Shown: piece by piece, positions 1 to 5,689 of the stretch
How the letters are laid out: each line of letters begins with the position of its first letter
Position numbering within the stretch: the stretch's first letter is position 1
Assembly: GCA_002839245.1 (NCBI GenBank)
Contig: PGXR01000186.1
Coordinates: forward strand, 1 to 5,768
Direction: 5' to 3'
Length of the DNA stretch: 5,768 nucleotides
DNA from: Spirochaetae bacterium HGW-Spirochaetae-7
Lineage (GTDB): Bacteria > Spirochaetota > Spirochaetia > Treponematales > UBA12059
Position numbers and translations under genes: made by a program
Notes under the pieces: generated by a model
Seen by the model: the letters and a program-made list of their open reading frames with translations, nothing else
Told to the model about the DNA's origin: nothing
Database searches by the model: none

Positions 1-80
1 CCTCCGCGTGCCACAGCGCTTGCCACTCGGCCTGTCACAGCGCCTGCCACTCCGCCTGTGTCTCGGGGAGTTCCCATTGA
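1..80 (+). CDS. C-terminal end of a (Ser-Ala-Cys-His)-repeat peptide, candidate RiPP precursor (5' truncated)
   Basis: Codons from 3 to 77, closed by TGA at 78-80, encode 25 residues: four exact SACH units, then SAC and the tail VSGSSH. The start lies left of the window. Only this frame gives a perfect protein repeat. Its codons vary synonymously (Ser as TCC, AGC, TCG, AGC, TCC; Ala as GCG, GCT, GCC; Cys as TGC or TGT), so protein-level selection is likely and the reading frame is convincing. The codon before the first Ser ends in CC, so it is Ala, Ser, Pro or Thr and not His. The array may therefore begin at the window edge. The stop overlaps the TTG start of the radical SAM maturase at 77, implying translational coupling. 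A Cys-every-fourth-residue tail beside an RRE-containing radical SAM/SPASM enzyme recalls the CXXX- and ACGX-repeat RiPP precursors described for such maturases. The modification, leader and product are inferred. It could instead be the Cys-rich tail of a larger protein. Confidence 0.75.
   Translation, partial: SACHSACHSACHSACHSACVSGSSH
11..58 (+). repeat. 24-bp tandem repeat (two copies) within the SACH peptide gene
   Basis: Unit 11-34 and unit 35-58 match at 21 of 24 positions. Bases 1-10 resemble the end of a preceding unit (8 of 10). Each 24-bp unit covers eight residues, that is two Ser-Ala-Cys-His tetrads, one with AGC serine and the next with TCN serine. All three mismatches between the copies are silent in the SACH frame but change residues in the other forward frames. 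It looks like a coding minisatellite that grew by duplication of a two-tetrad block. Confidence 0.8.
65..79 (+). promoter_or_regulatory. Ribosome binding site and TTG start of the radical SAM gene
   Basis: GGGGAG at 65-70 is followed by six bases and a TTG at 77-79. The TTG overlaps the TGA stop (78-80) of the SACH peptide gene. This site decides the maturase start. The in-frame GTG at 8 lies inside the peptide's repeat, where it would add 23 low-complexity residues. Confidence 0.75.
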
Positions 81-1417
81 CCGATCCAGAGGTCGGCGAT
101 CCGGCCGACAGGCTTATCTGGATATACGGATTCTGGAAAAGCCTCTCGCCGTACGCCTACGCGAGGACCGAGGACGACGTCGTCATACTGCCGCCCAACC
201 TCGTGTACAAGACCAACCCGACGGGCGCTGCGCTGCTCCGGCATATAGGCGACGGCGGCCGCTTCGAGGACATACCCGGCTTTTCAAGCGAACGCGCCGG
301 TGAGATCGAGGCGTTCTTCGTCTCCCTCAAGGCCGTATACGACGGCCGGCCCGCCGCGCTGGAAAAGGTCGCCTACGATTTCGACTTCACGAGGCTGCCC
401 GTCCTGGGAGAGATAGCGCTGACCTACCGTTGCGACAACCGCTGCAGGTTCTGCTACGCCGGCTGCGGCGACCCCGACGAGGCGGAGCGGGCGTTCGGAA
501 CCCTCGAGCTTGACACCGCGGGTTTCCGCCGCGTCATCGACATTTTCAAGGAGGAAGCGAAGATCCCGTTCTTCTCGTTCACCGGCGGCGAACCCCTGGT
601 ACGGCCCGATGTCGAGGAACTCGCCGCCTACGCAAGGTCGCGTGGCCTGCGGACCAACCTGGTCACGAACGGCCGCCTGGCCACGCCCGGGCGCGCGGCA
701 AGCCTGTTCGCCTCGGGCATTACGACGGCCCAGGTCAGCCTCGAATCGCCGTCGTCCGGACTGCACGACGACCTCTGCGGCGCGGCCGGAGCCTTTGACG
801 AGACGGTCGCCGGCATACGCGCGCTCCTGGCGGCCGGCCTGTCGGTCCAGACCAACTCGACGCTGACGTTGGCCAACCGCGACGCCCTCCTCGAACTGCC
901 GCGCTTCGTCGCCACCCTCGGCGTCAGGCGCATGTCGATGAACCTGTTCATCCCGACGGGCGCGGGCGCGGCGGCATCCGACCTTTTCTTCCCGTATTCT
1001 CTCGCGGGCGACTTCATCGACGAGGCCAAGAGACGAGCCCACGAAGCCGGCGTGGATTTTTTCTGGTACTCCCCGACGCCGCTGTGCCTGTACAATCCTA
1101 TAGCGCGGGGTCTGGGCAACAAGGGCTGCGCCGCCTGCGACGGGTTGCTTTCGGTCTCGCCGTCGGGAGACCTCCTGCCGTGCTCTTCATGGCCGGAGCC
1201 GATCGGCAACCTGCTCGAGTCCGGGTTCAGGGAACTCTGGTTATCCGTCAGGGCGGCGCATTTCAAGAAGAAGCGCTACGCGCCCGATTCATGCCGAGCC
1301 TGCGCGTCGTTTACCGCGTGCCAGGCTGCCTGCCCGCTGTACTGGCGCTGGGCCGGCTACGGCGAGATCGAAGACAAAGCGGAGGTGCGACGATGCACGA
1401 TCGTTTCAAGTATCTGA
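77..1417 (+). CDS. Radical SAM/SPASM RiPP maturase with N-terminal RRE-like domain
   Basis: A 446-residue cytosolic enzyme predicted to modify the SACH-repeat peptide encoded just upstream. Residues about 28-90 look like a PqqD-like RiPP recognition element (N41-LVYKTNPTGAALL-54, then an Ile-Gly-Asp-Gly turn), the part that grips a precursor leader. The radical SAM core follows: C119-x3-C123-x2-C126 binds the SAM-cleaving 4Fe-4S cluster, and GGEP is at 170-173. The C-terminal SPASM domain matches the family pattern exactly: C354-x9-G364-x4-C369, then C406-x2-C409-x5-C415-x3-C419, then C440, enough for two auxiliary clusters. An extra Cys is at 351. SPASM maturases of Cys-rich peptides usually form thioether or other Cys crosslinks; that chemistry is inferred here. 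The 3' end overlaps the next gene by 25 bases, and the codon of C440 overlaps that gene's ATG. The start is TTG 77 because of the good ribosome site and overlap with the peptide's stop. Confidence 0.88.
   Translation: MTDPEVGDPADRLIWIYGFWKSLSPYAYARTEDDVVILPPNLVYKTNPTGAALLRHIGDGGRFEDIPGFSSERAGEIEAFFVSLKAVYDGRPAALEKVAYDFDFTRLPVLGEIALTYRCDNRCRFCYAGCGDPDEAERAFGTLELDTAGFRRVIDIFKEEAKIPFFSFTGGEPLVRPDVEELAAYARSRGLRTNLVTNGRLATPGRAASLFASGITTAQVSLESPSSGLHDDLCGAAGAFDETVAGIRALLAAGLSVQTNSTLTLANRDALLELPRFVATLGVRRMSMNLFIPTGAGAAASDLFFPYSLAGDFIDEAKRRAHEAGVDFFWYSPTPLCLYNPIARGLGNKGCAACDGLLSVSPSGDLLPCSSWPEPIGNLLESGFRELWLSVRAAHFKKKRYAPDSCRACASFTACQAACPLYWRWAGYGEIEDKAEVRRCTIVSSI
1381..1395 (+). promoter_or_regulatory. 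Ribosome binding site fixing the start of the four-helix membrane protein
   Basis: GGAGGT at 1381-1386 is followed by six bases and ATG at 1393. It lies inside the end of the maturase gene. It rules out longer in-frame starts further upstream, which would translate maturase DNA in another frame. Confidence 0.85.
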
Positions 1418-2289
1418 AACTGGGGCTCGGTTCGAGGCTCGCCATCGCCGGATCGCTGTTCGCGGTGGCCGCGGCCGCTCAGGTCGCAAGCTCGTCGTCG
1501 CTGCCGGGCCTGCCGTTCGCCCTGGCCGCGTGGTTCGTGCTGTCGCTCAAGCCGGCCAGCAACAAGCCCAGGGACACGGGGCTCGAGGAGTGGCGGGCCG
1601 TCTCGGACGGCGAAGTGGCACGCATTGCCGACAACCTCGTACGCTCGAAGAAGCTGCGCAACAGCGTCGCCGGTCCAGCTGTGCTGAAAGCCTTCCTCCT
1701 GATAGTGTTGCTGTTCGCGGCGTTCTCGACCTCGTGGGATGCACCGCGCTTCTCGCTGGCGCTCTTCGACCTGTGCCTGTTCTGCGTTCCGGGGATGTTC
1801 TTCGGCCGGGTTTCGGCCCACGTGCCGCTCGAGTTCGACCAGAAGCTGGCCCGCTTCGTGGCCGCGATGAACGTGGCCCGCCCCGACGGATTCATCCTTA
1901 CTCCCTATCTCCGCTTCGACAAGGACGACGAGGGGCGCGACGTGCCCGAGGACCTCCGATTATTGCTCGAACCAAAGCGGAAGCCGTCCGACCTGGTCGG
2001 CGTGCAGTTCCAGGCCTCGATCAACAAAGGGGCAAACGGCAACGTACCCTACATGTACGCCGTGGTGCTGACCAAGGGAAAGACCGGACCTGCGTACTCC
2101 ACCTTCAGAACCATGTCTGCGCACGGCTTCGAGGTGGAGCCTGGTGGAGACGCGGACTACGGTACCGTCGTCGTCAGGCAGGACACCGACAACGGCGGCT
2201 ACCATACCACCGAGGACGATTGTGAACGGTTGATGACGCTGATGATCAAGGCGTTGCAGAAAGTAATACAGACTGGAGAATCCGCATGA
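1393..2289 (+). CDS. Four-helix membrane protein with a C-terminal soluble domain, function unknown
   Basis: A 298-residue protein I do not recognise. Two hydrophobic pairs are visible: about residues 15-33 and 37-52, then about 97-113 and 120-138. The polar loop between them (about 53-96) is rich in Lys, Arg and Glu. Residues about 145-298 form a polar, probably cytosolic domain with no catalytic motif I can name; its middle has alternating hydrophobic strands (GVQFQAS, YMYAVVLT, GTVVVRQD) and its end is a helix with an Asp-Asp-Cys-Glu stretch. It overlaps the maturase by 25 bases and its TGA overlaps the next ATG, so it belongs to the same transcript. It may be an accessory, export or anchoring protein for the peptide system. 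That role rests on position only, and no ATPase or transporter signature is present. Confidence 0.8.
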   Translation: MHDRFKYLKLGLGSRLAIAGSLFAVAAAAQVASSSSLPGLPFALAAWFVLSLKPASNKPRDTGLEEWRAVSDGEVARIADNLVRSKKLRNSVAGPAVLKAFLLIVLLFAAFSTSWDAPRFSLALFDLCLFCVPGMFFGRVSAHVPLEFDQKLARFVAAMNVARPDGFILTPYLRFDKDDEGRDVPEDLRLLLEPKRKPSDLVGVQFQASINKGANGNVPYMYAVVLTKGKTGPAYSTFRTMSAHGFEVEPGGDADYGTVVVRQDTDNGGYHTTEDDCERLMTLMIKALQKVIQTGESA

Positions 2290-3728
2290 AACGATTGATA
2301 GCGCTGGCCTTGTTAGCCTTGGCATCGCTCGGCGCCTATGGATGGGACGACCATGACATGCTCACGTTCCTGTCGCTCGGGGGGCAGGACTACGCGGGCG
2401 AGCTCGTCGTCGCCGAGAAACTGGCCGATTTCCTGGAAGCGGAGAAAGCGGCGCTCGCGCCTTTTCTCGATGACCTAGAGAAGCGGGCCAGCGCGTCGAT
2501 GCGCGAATTGCCCGCAAGGCCGGAATCGCTGGCCCTGGATTCCCGCCTTTCCGGCTTGGAGCTGTCCATAGCCTTCTTGAAGGCGATCCGCGTCAATCCG
2601 ACGCTTCCGTACCTCCTCTTCATACAACCTGCCGCGGGCGCGCCAAGGAACCGCAGGCACATGCCGCTTCCGGTCAAGGCAGTCGACCTTTTTGACGCGA
2701 GGTTTCCAAACCAGCCATTCGAGGCCATCGTCGCCGGCGAGCAGCTCCAGGTGCTGTCGATACTGACTACGGCCTCGGACGAGCCGGATTACGGCCTGGA
2801 CATAGGCCTCTACGAAGACAACCGCACCAATTACGGCGCTACCTACGGCCTGGGCACCCAGCCGTTCGGGAACCCGGCGCTGCATTATGGCAGCCAGGCT
2901 CCCTTCCACATGTCGTTTCCGTGGGAAGATCCCGTCATCAAGGCAGCCGCGCCGTTCGTCGGTCGCGGGCTGGTGGAGTACCGGGTGATGCAATTCACCG
3001 AGCTGGCGCGTTTCGCGATGAAGAGCGGCCATCCCTATTGGGGCTGGCGCTTTGCCGGCTGGGCACTGCACTACATGCAGGACATGGCACAGCCATACCA
3101 TGCCAGGCTCATGCCTGGCAAAGGTACGATAGGCATGCTCGCTCTCTACGCTGCAGGCTCCAAGGCTGACGTCGACGGGGCGGTGATTCTATTATCGAAC
3201 CGTCACCTGCTCTTCGAGGACTATTTCTACCGCCTTCTTTCGACGCAGTACATGGACGAGTCATCTTCGCCCGTCTTCAAGGCGATGCGGGAAGGTACGG
3301 GCAAGCCGGTTGCCTTCAGGGAGCGATTCGCCTACGATGTTGCCGCCAAGGCATCCTATGATCGCGGAGCCGCCCTCGACAAGCTTCTCGTGGAGTCATT
3401 CCCGCTGCATTACACTTCCGATCCTGCCTATGATTACGGAGCCGATCCTCGGAAGGCCGACTACGACAGCCTGGCAGTATTGCGCGAGACTGTGCCGGCC
3501 CAGGCCAAGGCTCTTGAAGCGTCCGCGACTGCCATCTTCGCCGATATGGGGGACTACGCCCGGTCGTACATGGCCTACGTCCGTGACGGCGCAGCCAGGT
3601 TGCCGCCCCGCAAGACGCCGGTCGACATGCGCGCCGTGCTGTATATCTCGGCGATAACGGCATTCGTCGCGGTACTGGTCTATCTCCTGGCCATGCTGGC
3701 CGCAAGGCTGAGGCAGCGGCGGTCGTAG
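2286..3728 (+). CDS. Exported, C-terminally anchored zinc phospholipase C / S1-P1 nuclease superfamily protein
   Basis: A 480-residue protein. Residues 1-19 are a signal peptide, and the likely mature N-terminus is W20, with H23 close by. This fits the family, in which the N-terminal Trp is itself a zinc ligand. Two family metal-binding motifs are clear: H262-x3-D266-x5-H272 (in HYMQDMAQPYH) and H307-x3-E311, with the same spacings as in Bacillus phospholipase C and P1 nuclease. Two or three zinc ions are therefore expected. A membrane helix spans about 451-473 and ends in a basic tail (RLRQRR), so the domain should face outward and be tethered. It is much longer than the roughly 250-280 residue classical enzymes, with a large expansion between W20 and H262. 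The substrate (phospholipid, nucleic acid or other phosphoester) cannot be told. ATG 2286 overlaps the preceding stop as ATGA, with GGAG at 2275-2278. It is the last gene of the plus-strand set. Confidence 0.8.
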   Translation: MKRLIALALLALASLGAYGWDDHDMLTFLSLGGQDYAGELVVAEKLADFLEAEKAALAPFLDDLEKRASASMRELPARPESLALDSRLSGLELSIAFLKAIRVNPTLPYLLFIQPAAGAPRNRRHMPLPVKAVDLFDARFPNQPFEAIVAGEQLQVLSILTTASDEPDYGLDIGLYEDNRTNYGATYGLGTQPFGNPALHYGSQAPFHMSFPWEDPVIKAAAPFVGRGLVEYRVMQFTELARFAMKSGHPYWGWRFAGWALHYMQDMAQPYHARLMPGKGTIGMLALYAAGSKADVDGAVILLSNRHLLFEDYFYRLLSTQYMDESSSPVFKAMREGTGKPVAFRERFAYDVAAKASYDRGAALDKLLVESFPLHYTSDPAYDYGADPRKADYDSLAVLRETVPAQAKALEASATAIFADMGDYARSYMAYVRDGAARLPPRKTPVDMRAVLYISAITAFVAVLVYLLAMLAARLRQRRS

Positions 3729-3730
3729 TC

Positions 3731-4021
3731 TCAGCAGCAGCCCGAGTCTCCGTCGCAGCCGCATCCAGGCTTGCCGGTTAGCAGGCCCTTGATCACCGAT
3801 GCGGCGCAGCCTTCGCCTGTCCTGACCTCGATGGCTCCGGCAGGACAATTGCGCATGCAGGCGCCGCATTCCATGCAGGCTTCGCGGTCGACGACGGCAG
3901 CCTTGCCCACATCGACCGCGAATACCGCATGCGGGCAGACATCGACGCAGAGGCCGCAGCCGACGCAGCGGCCCGAGTCGAGGATCAGGCTCCGGCCTGC
4001 CAGAATGTAGCGAAGCCTCAT
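3731..4021 (-). CDS. hgcB: HgcB, 2[4Fe-4S] ferredoxin of mercury methylation
   Basis: A 96-residue ferredoxin that supplies low-potential electrons to the corrinoid of HgcA and probably handles Hg(II) through its thiols. Two cluster motifs are complete: C19-x2-C22-x2-C25-x3-C29-Pro and C49-x2-C52-x2-C55-x3-C59-Pro. A further Cys at 72 and the terminal pair C95-C96 match the extra conserved cysteines of HgcB. This protein also has C87-G-C89 in the tail, giving 13 cysteines in all. Its ATG (4021) overlaps the hgcA stop as ATGA, and a GGGGAAG ribosome site lies at 4027-4033. Longer in-frame starts upstream would only read hgcA in another frame. The stop sits two bases from the convergent gene's stop. 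Adjacency to hgcA and the Cys-Cys end separate it from ordinary bacterial ferredoxins. Confidence 0.95.
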   Translation of the reverse strand: MRLRYILAGRSLILDSGRCVGCGLCVDVCPHAVFAVDVGKAAVVDREACMECGACMRNCPAGAIEVRTGEGCAASVIKGLLTGKPGCGCDGDSGCC

Positions 4022-5067
4022 GAAAGCTTCCCCGCGACGAGAGACGGGAGGAATCGCCAGATGAGCAGCGCAAGCCCGGCAACGGTCGCGGAGAGCATGC
4101 AGGGCACTCCGACCTTCACTTCGAGCGTGGCGCCGGTCAGGTTGGTATAGGTCGACGCCCCGGTGAAATTCATCGATATGAAGGATACGACGCTCGTCGC
4201 CAGGAGCGCGAAGGCGACTCCAGCAGGCACGTCGAATCCGGCGACGAGGCTCGCGGCCAGGCTCCACGCCAAGCCGAGCACTGCGCCCTTGAGCGCGAAG
4301 GCCCTGAACGGCAACAACGGCAGGACGGCGGGGAATACCAGAGCGCCGACTAGGATGGGCGAGACGAAGGCAAAGGCATAGCGGAGAAACGCGTCGACCG
4401 AAAAACCGGCAGAAACGGCGGTCAGCAAGGCGGCCAGGACCAGAGCCGCGGCGATGAACGGCCACGAGTGCGACAGCTCGACCGGCGCCACGGCCAGCCT
4501 GTCAGCGAGGTCGAACCTGACTCGCCTCATCCCCGGATCCGCCTTCATGCCTGCGGCCAGGAAAGCCCCGATGTCCCTCGCGCGGACCGGTCCGTATACG
4601 ACGCGGAAGCCCGATCCCTCGAGCACCTTGTGGGCGGCTACTCCCGTCGCGCCGAGTTGCGGCACGATGAGGATGCGGTGCGACACTACCGTCGATAGCC
4701 GCTCCTTCCGGATCCTGTGTACCAGCTCGTCGGTCCCGAACGCGCCCTTACCCGCGGCGCACCAGACGTTGATCCCCTTGGTGTCGAGCACGAGTATCCA
4801 CGCATCGATGCCGGCAAGTTCCTTGCGCAGCGTATCGAATGTGAGCCTGTAATTGGCGGTTACCAGCACGGGCGATCCGGGCGTCGGGGAACCGACTCCG
4901 TATAGCCCCGGTTCGATGCTATAGTCGTTCCTGCCCGCGCCCCAGCGGACTTTCCATCCACCAAGGATGTCTTCCCGGCTCAAGGTTGTCGATACGAGCG
5001 GGATAGTCCTGTTGGCCATGGCGGCGACCGGCCTGAAAAGGATTCCTGATTTGCCGCTGGACATCAT
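4018..5067 (-). CDS. hgcA: HgcA, corrinoid methyltransferase for Hg(II) methylation
   Basis: A 349-residue membrane protein that carries a methyl group on a cobalamin and transfers it to Hg(II), giving methylmercury. The diagnostic cap-helix motif is intact: N100-VWCAAGK-107, with C103 the expected lower-axial cobalt ligand. It is followed by GAFGTDEL and by the corrinoid-domain stretch YGPVRARDI (158-166). After a soluble part of about 200 residues, about five membrane helices fill residues 203-343, including the SMNFTGASTYTNLTG loop typical of HgcA. The membrane domain and adjoining hgcB distinguish it from the acetyl-CoA-pathway corrinoid protein CdhD/AcsC. I chose ATG 5067 because it overlaps the regulator stop as ATGA and has GGAAG seven bases upstream (5074-5078). 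ATG 5064 and ATG 5019 (333 residues, MANRTIPLV) are alternatives; conserved HgcA sequence begins near the last. The farther upstream start at 5220 would run deep into the regulator gene. Confidence 0.95.
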   Translation of the reverse strand: MMSSGKSGILFRPVAAMANRTIPLVSTTLSREDILGGWKVRWGAGRNDYSIEPGLYGVGSPTPGSPVLVTANYRLTFDTLRKELAGIDAWILVLDTKGINVWCAAGKGAFGTDELVHRIRKERLSTVVSHRILIVPQLGATGVAAHKVLEGSGFRVVYGPVRARDIGAFLAAGMKADPGMRRVRFDLADRLAVAPVELSHSWPFIAAALVLAALLTAVSAGFSVDAFLRYAFAFVSPILVGALVFPAVLPLLPFRAFALKGAVLGLAWSLAASLVAGFDVPAGVAFALLATSVVSFISMNFTGASTYTNLTGATLEVKVGVPCMLSATVAGLALLIWRFLPSLVAGKLS

Positions 5068-5573
5068 CGAGAGACTTCCAGGAGCCTGCGCGGAAGAAAT
5101 CCACAACATCGGCCAGTCTCGCCTAAGCGTCTCATCCGCATCGCCTGGGCAAGTTCCGTCGCGGCTTCGAGGATGCTGCCGCGTCCAGGTTCCGGGAACG
5201 ATTCTAGCAGTCTGCAACATGACTCGCGGCAGCTATCGAAAATGGCCGCCACCTTCGATGTACCGCTTTCTGTCAGGTTGATGACGACTTTGCGCCTGTT
5301 GCCGGGAACCGCTTCCCTGACGACGAGCCCGCAGGAAACAAGGGCTTCGGCGGTTCTCGACACGGTACTGGGGTCGAGAACCAGTGCTTTCGCAAGATCG
5401 CCGAGACTGGCGCCGGGATTGGCTGATGCCTCGAGGACGAAGTGGCACTGCGCTGTCGTCATGCCGCTGCATGTCATCTCATTGCCAAGATAGATGCCTA
5501 TCTCGAGCTCCAGGGAACGCAGTGAATGCCAGAAGTCCAGGATGGCCGAAGCTTCTTGAACATGATGCAACAT
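5064..5573 (-). CDS. MarR-family, Cys-rich transcriptional regulator of the hgc cassette
   Basis: A 169-residue winged-helix regulator. An N-terminal helix region (1-32) leads into the DNA-binding part: L57-GDLAKAL, recognition helix D67-PSTVSRTAEAL, then the wing G91-NRRKVVINLTESG, all as in MarR proteins. C-terminal helices for dimer formation follow. It has eight cysteines (35, 43, 81, 115, 119, 120, 156, 157), two of them as vicinal Cys-Cys pairs, suggesting sensing of thiol-reactive metals or oxidants. That ligand is inferred. Its TGA (5064-5066) overlaps the hgcA ATG, so it should be co-translated with hgcA and hgcB. A palindrome across its own start codon suggests autorepression. ATG 5573 has no visible ribosome site and falls close to the predicted transcription start. 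ArsR-like regulators beside hgcAB are known in some methylators; the wing and DPSTVSR helix place this one with MarR. Confidence 0.9.
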   Translation of the reverse strand: MLHHVQEASAILDFWHSLRSLELEIGIYLGNEMTCSGMTTAQCHFVLEASANPGASLGDLAKALVLDPSTVSRTAEALVSCGLVVREAVPGNRRKVVINLTESGTSKVAAIFDSCRESCCRLLESFPEPGRGSILEAATELAQAMRMRRLGETGRCCGFLPRRLLEVSR

Positions 5574-5592
5574 ACAACAATTGTATCATGCA
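5566..5592. promoter_or_regulatory. 27-bp interrupted palindrome, candidate MarR operator
   Basis: The pattern is TGCA-N2-ATACAA-N3-TTGTAT-N2-TGCA, with 10 of 12 arm positions paired about a centre at 5579. It covers the regulator's ATG (5571-5573) and the proposed -10 element (5580-5585). A bound dimer would block RNA polymerase. Size and symmetry fit MarR operators. Binding by this regulator is inferred. Confidence 0.65.
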
Positions 5593-5608
5593 ACTATATC
5601 CAGCACAA
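5580..5608 (-). promoter_or_regulatory. Candidate sigma70-type promoter of the marR-hgcA-hgcB operon
   Basis: On the minus strand, TTGTGC (5608-5603; 3 of 6 to consensus) is 17 bases from TACAAT (5585-5580; 5 of 6). Transcription would start within a base or two of the ATG at 5573, giving a leaderless message. This agrees with the lack of a ribosome binding site. The local sequence is AT-rich within GC-rich surroundings. Confidence 0.5.
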
Positions 5609-5637
5609 GGCGTTTTTACTGATCAGCGGGAAGAGTC

Positions 5638-5669
5638 AAAAAAATGCCGGAGCACAAGGCTCCGGCATT
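5638..5669 (-). terminator. Rho-independent terminator of the right-edge gene
   Basis: An 11-bp perfect stem (5643-5653 with 5659-5669, GC-rich core GCCGGAGC) encloses a 5-base loop and, on the minus strand, runs into seven T (5644-5638). It lies about 20 bases after the stop of the partial gene at the right edge. No T run follows on the plus strand, so it acts in one direction. It separates that gene from the hgc promoter. Confidence 0.93.
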
Positions 5670-5689
5670 CACTCGGACTGAATTTCCGC

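Noticed and set aside
11..58. Short direct repeats as a CRISPR or non-coding satellite
   Set aside because: There are no spacers, the units are contiguous, and all differences are silent in one frame, which fits a coding repeat.
1..80. His-Xaa-Ser (HxsA-type) repeat peptide
   Set aside because: The period here is four residues with an invariant Cys, not His-Xaa-Ser, and only one radical SAM gene is seen where that system uses two.
284..1042. Long minus-strand open frame inside the maturase gene
   Set aside because: Arg/Gly/Glu-rich composition typical of the antisense of a GC-rich gene, and no motif.
3707..3735. GCTGAG/CTCAGC inverted repeat as a shared terminator between the convergent operons
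   Set aside because: The stem is only six base pairs with a 17-base loop and no T run on either strand.
3396..4082. Long minus-strand open frame across the convergent junction
   Set aside because: It is a GC-rich shadow: Arg/Pro-rich, no ribosome site, and antisense or out of frame to two well-supported genes.
4018..5067. Acetyl-CoA-pathway corrinoid protein (CdhD/AcsC)
   Set aside because: The NVWCAAGK motif combined with a five-helix membrane domain and adjoining hgcB is specific to HgcA.
4018..5220. Longer HgcA starting at ATG 5220
   Set aside because: It would overlap the regulator by 157 bases. Its first 51 residues are regulator DNA in another frame, and ATG 5067 has a ribosome site and ATGA coupling.
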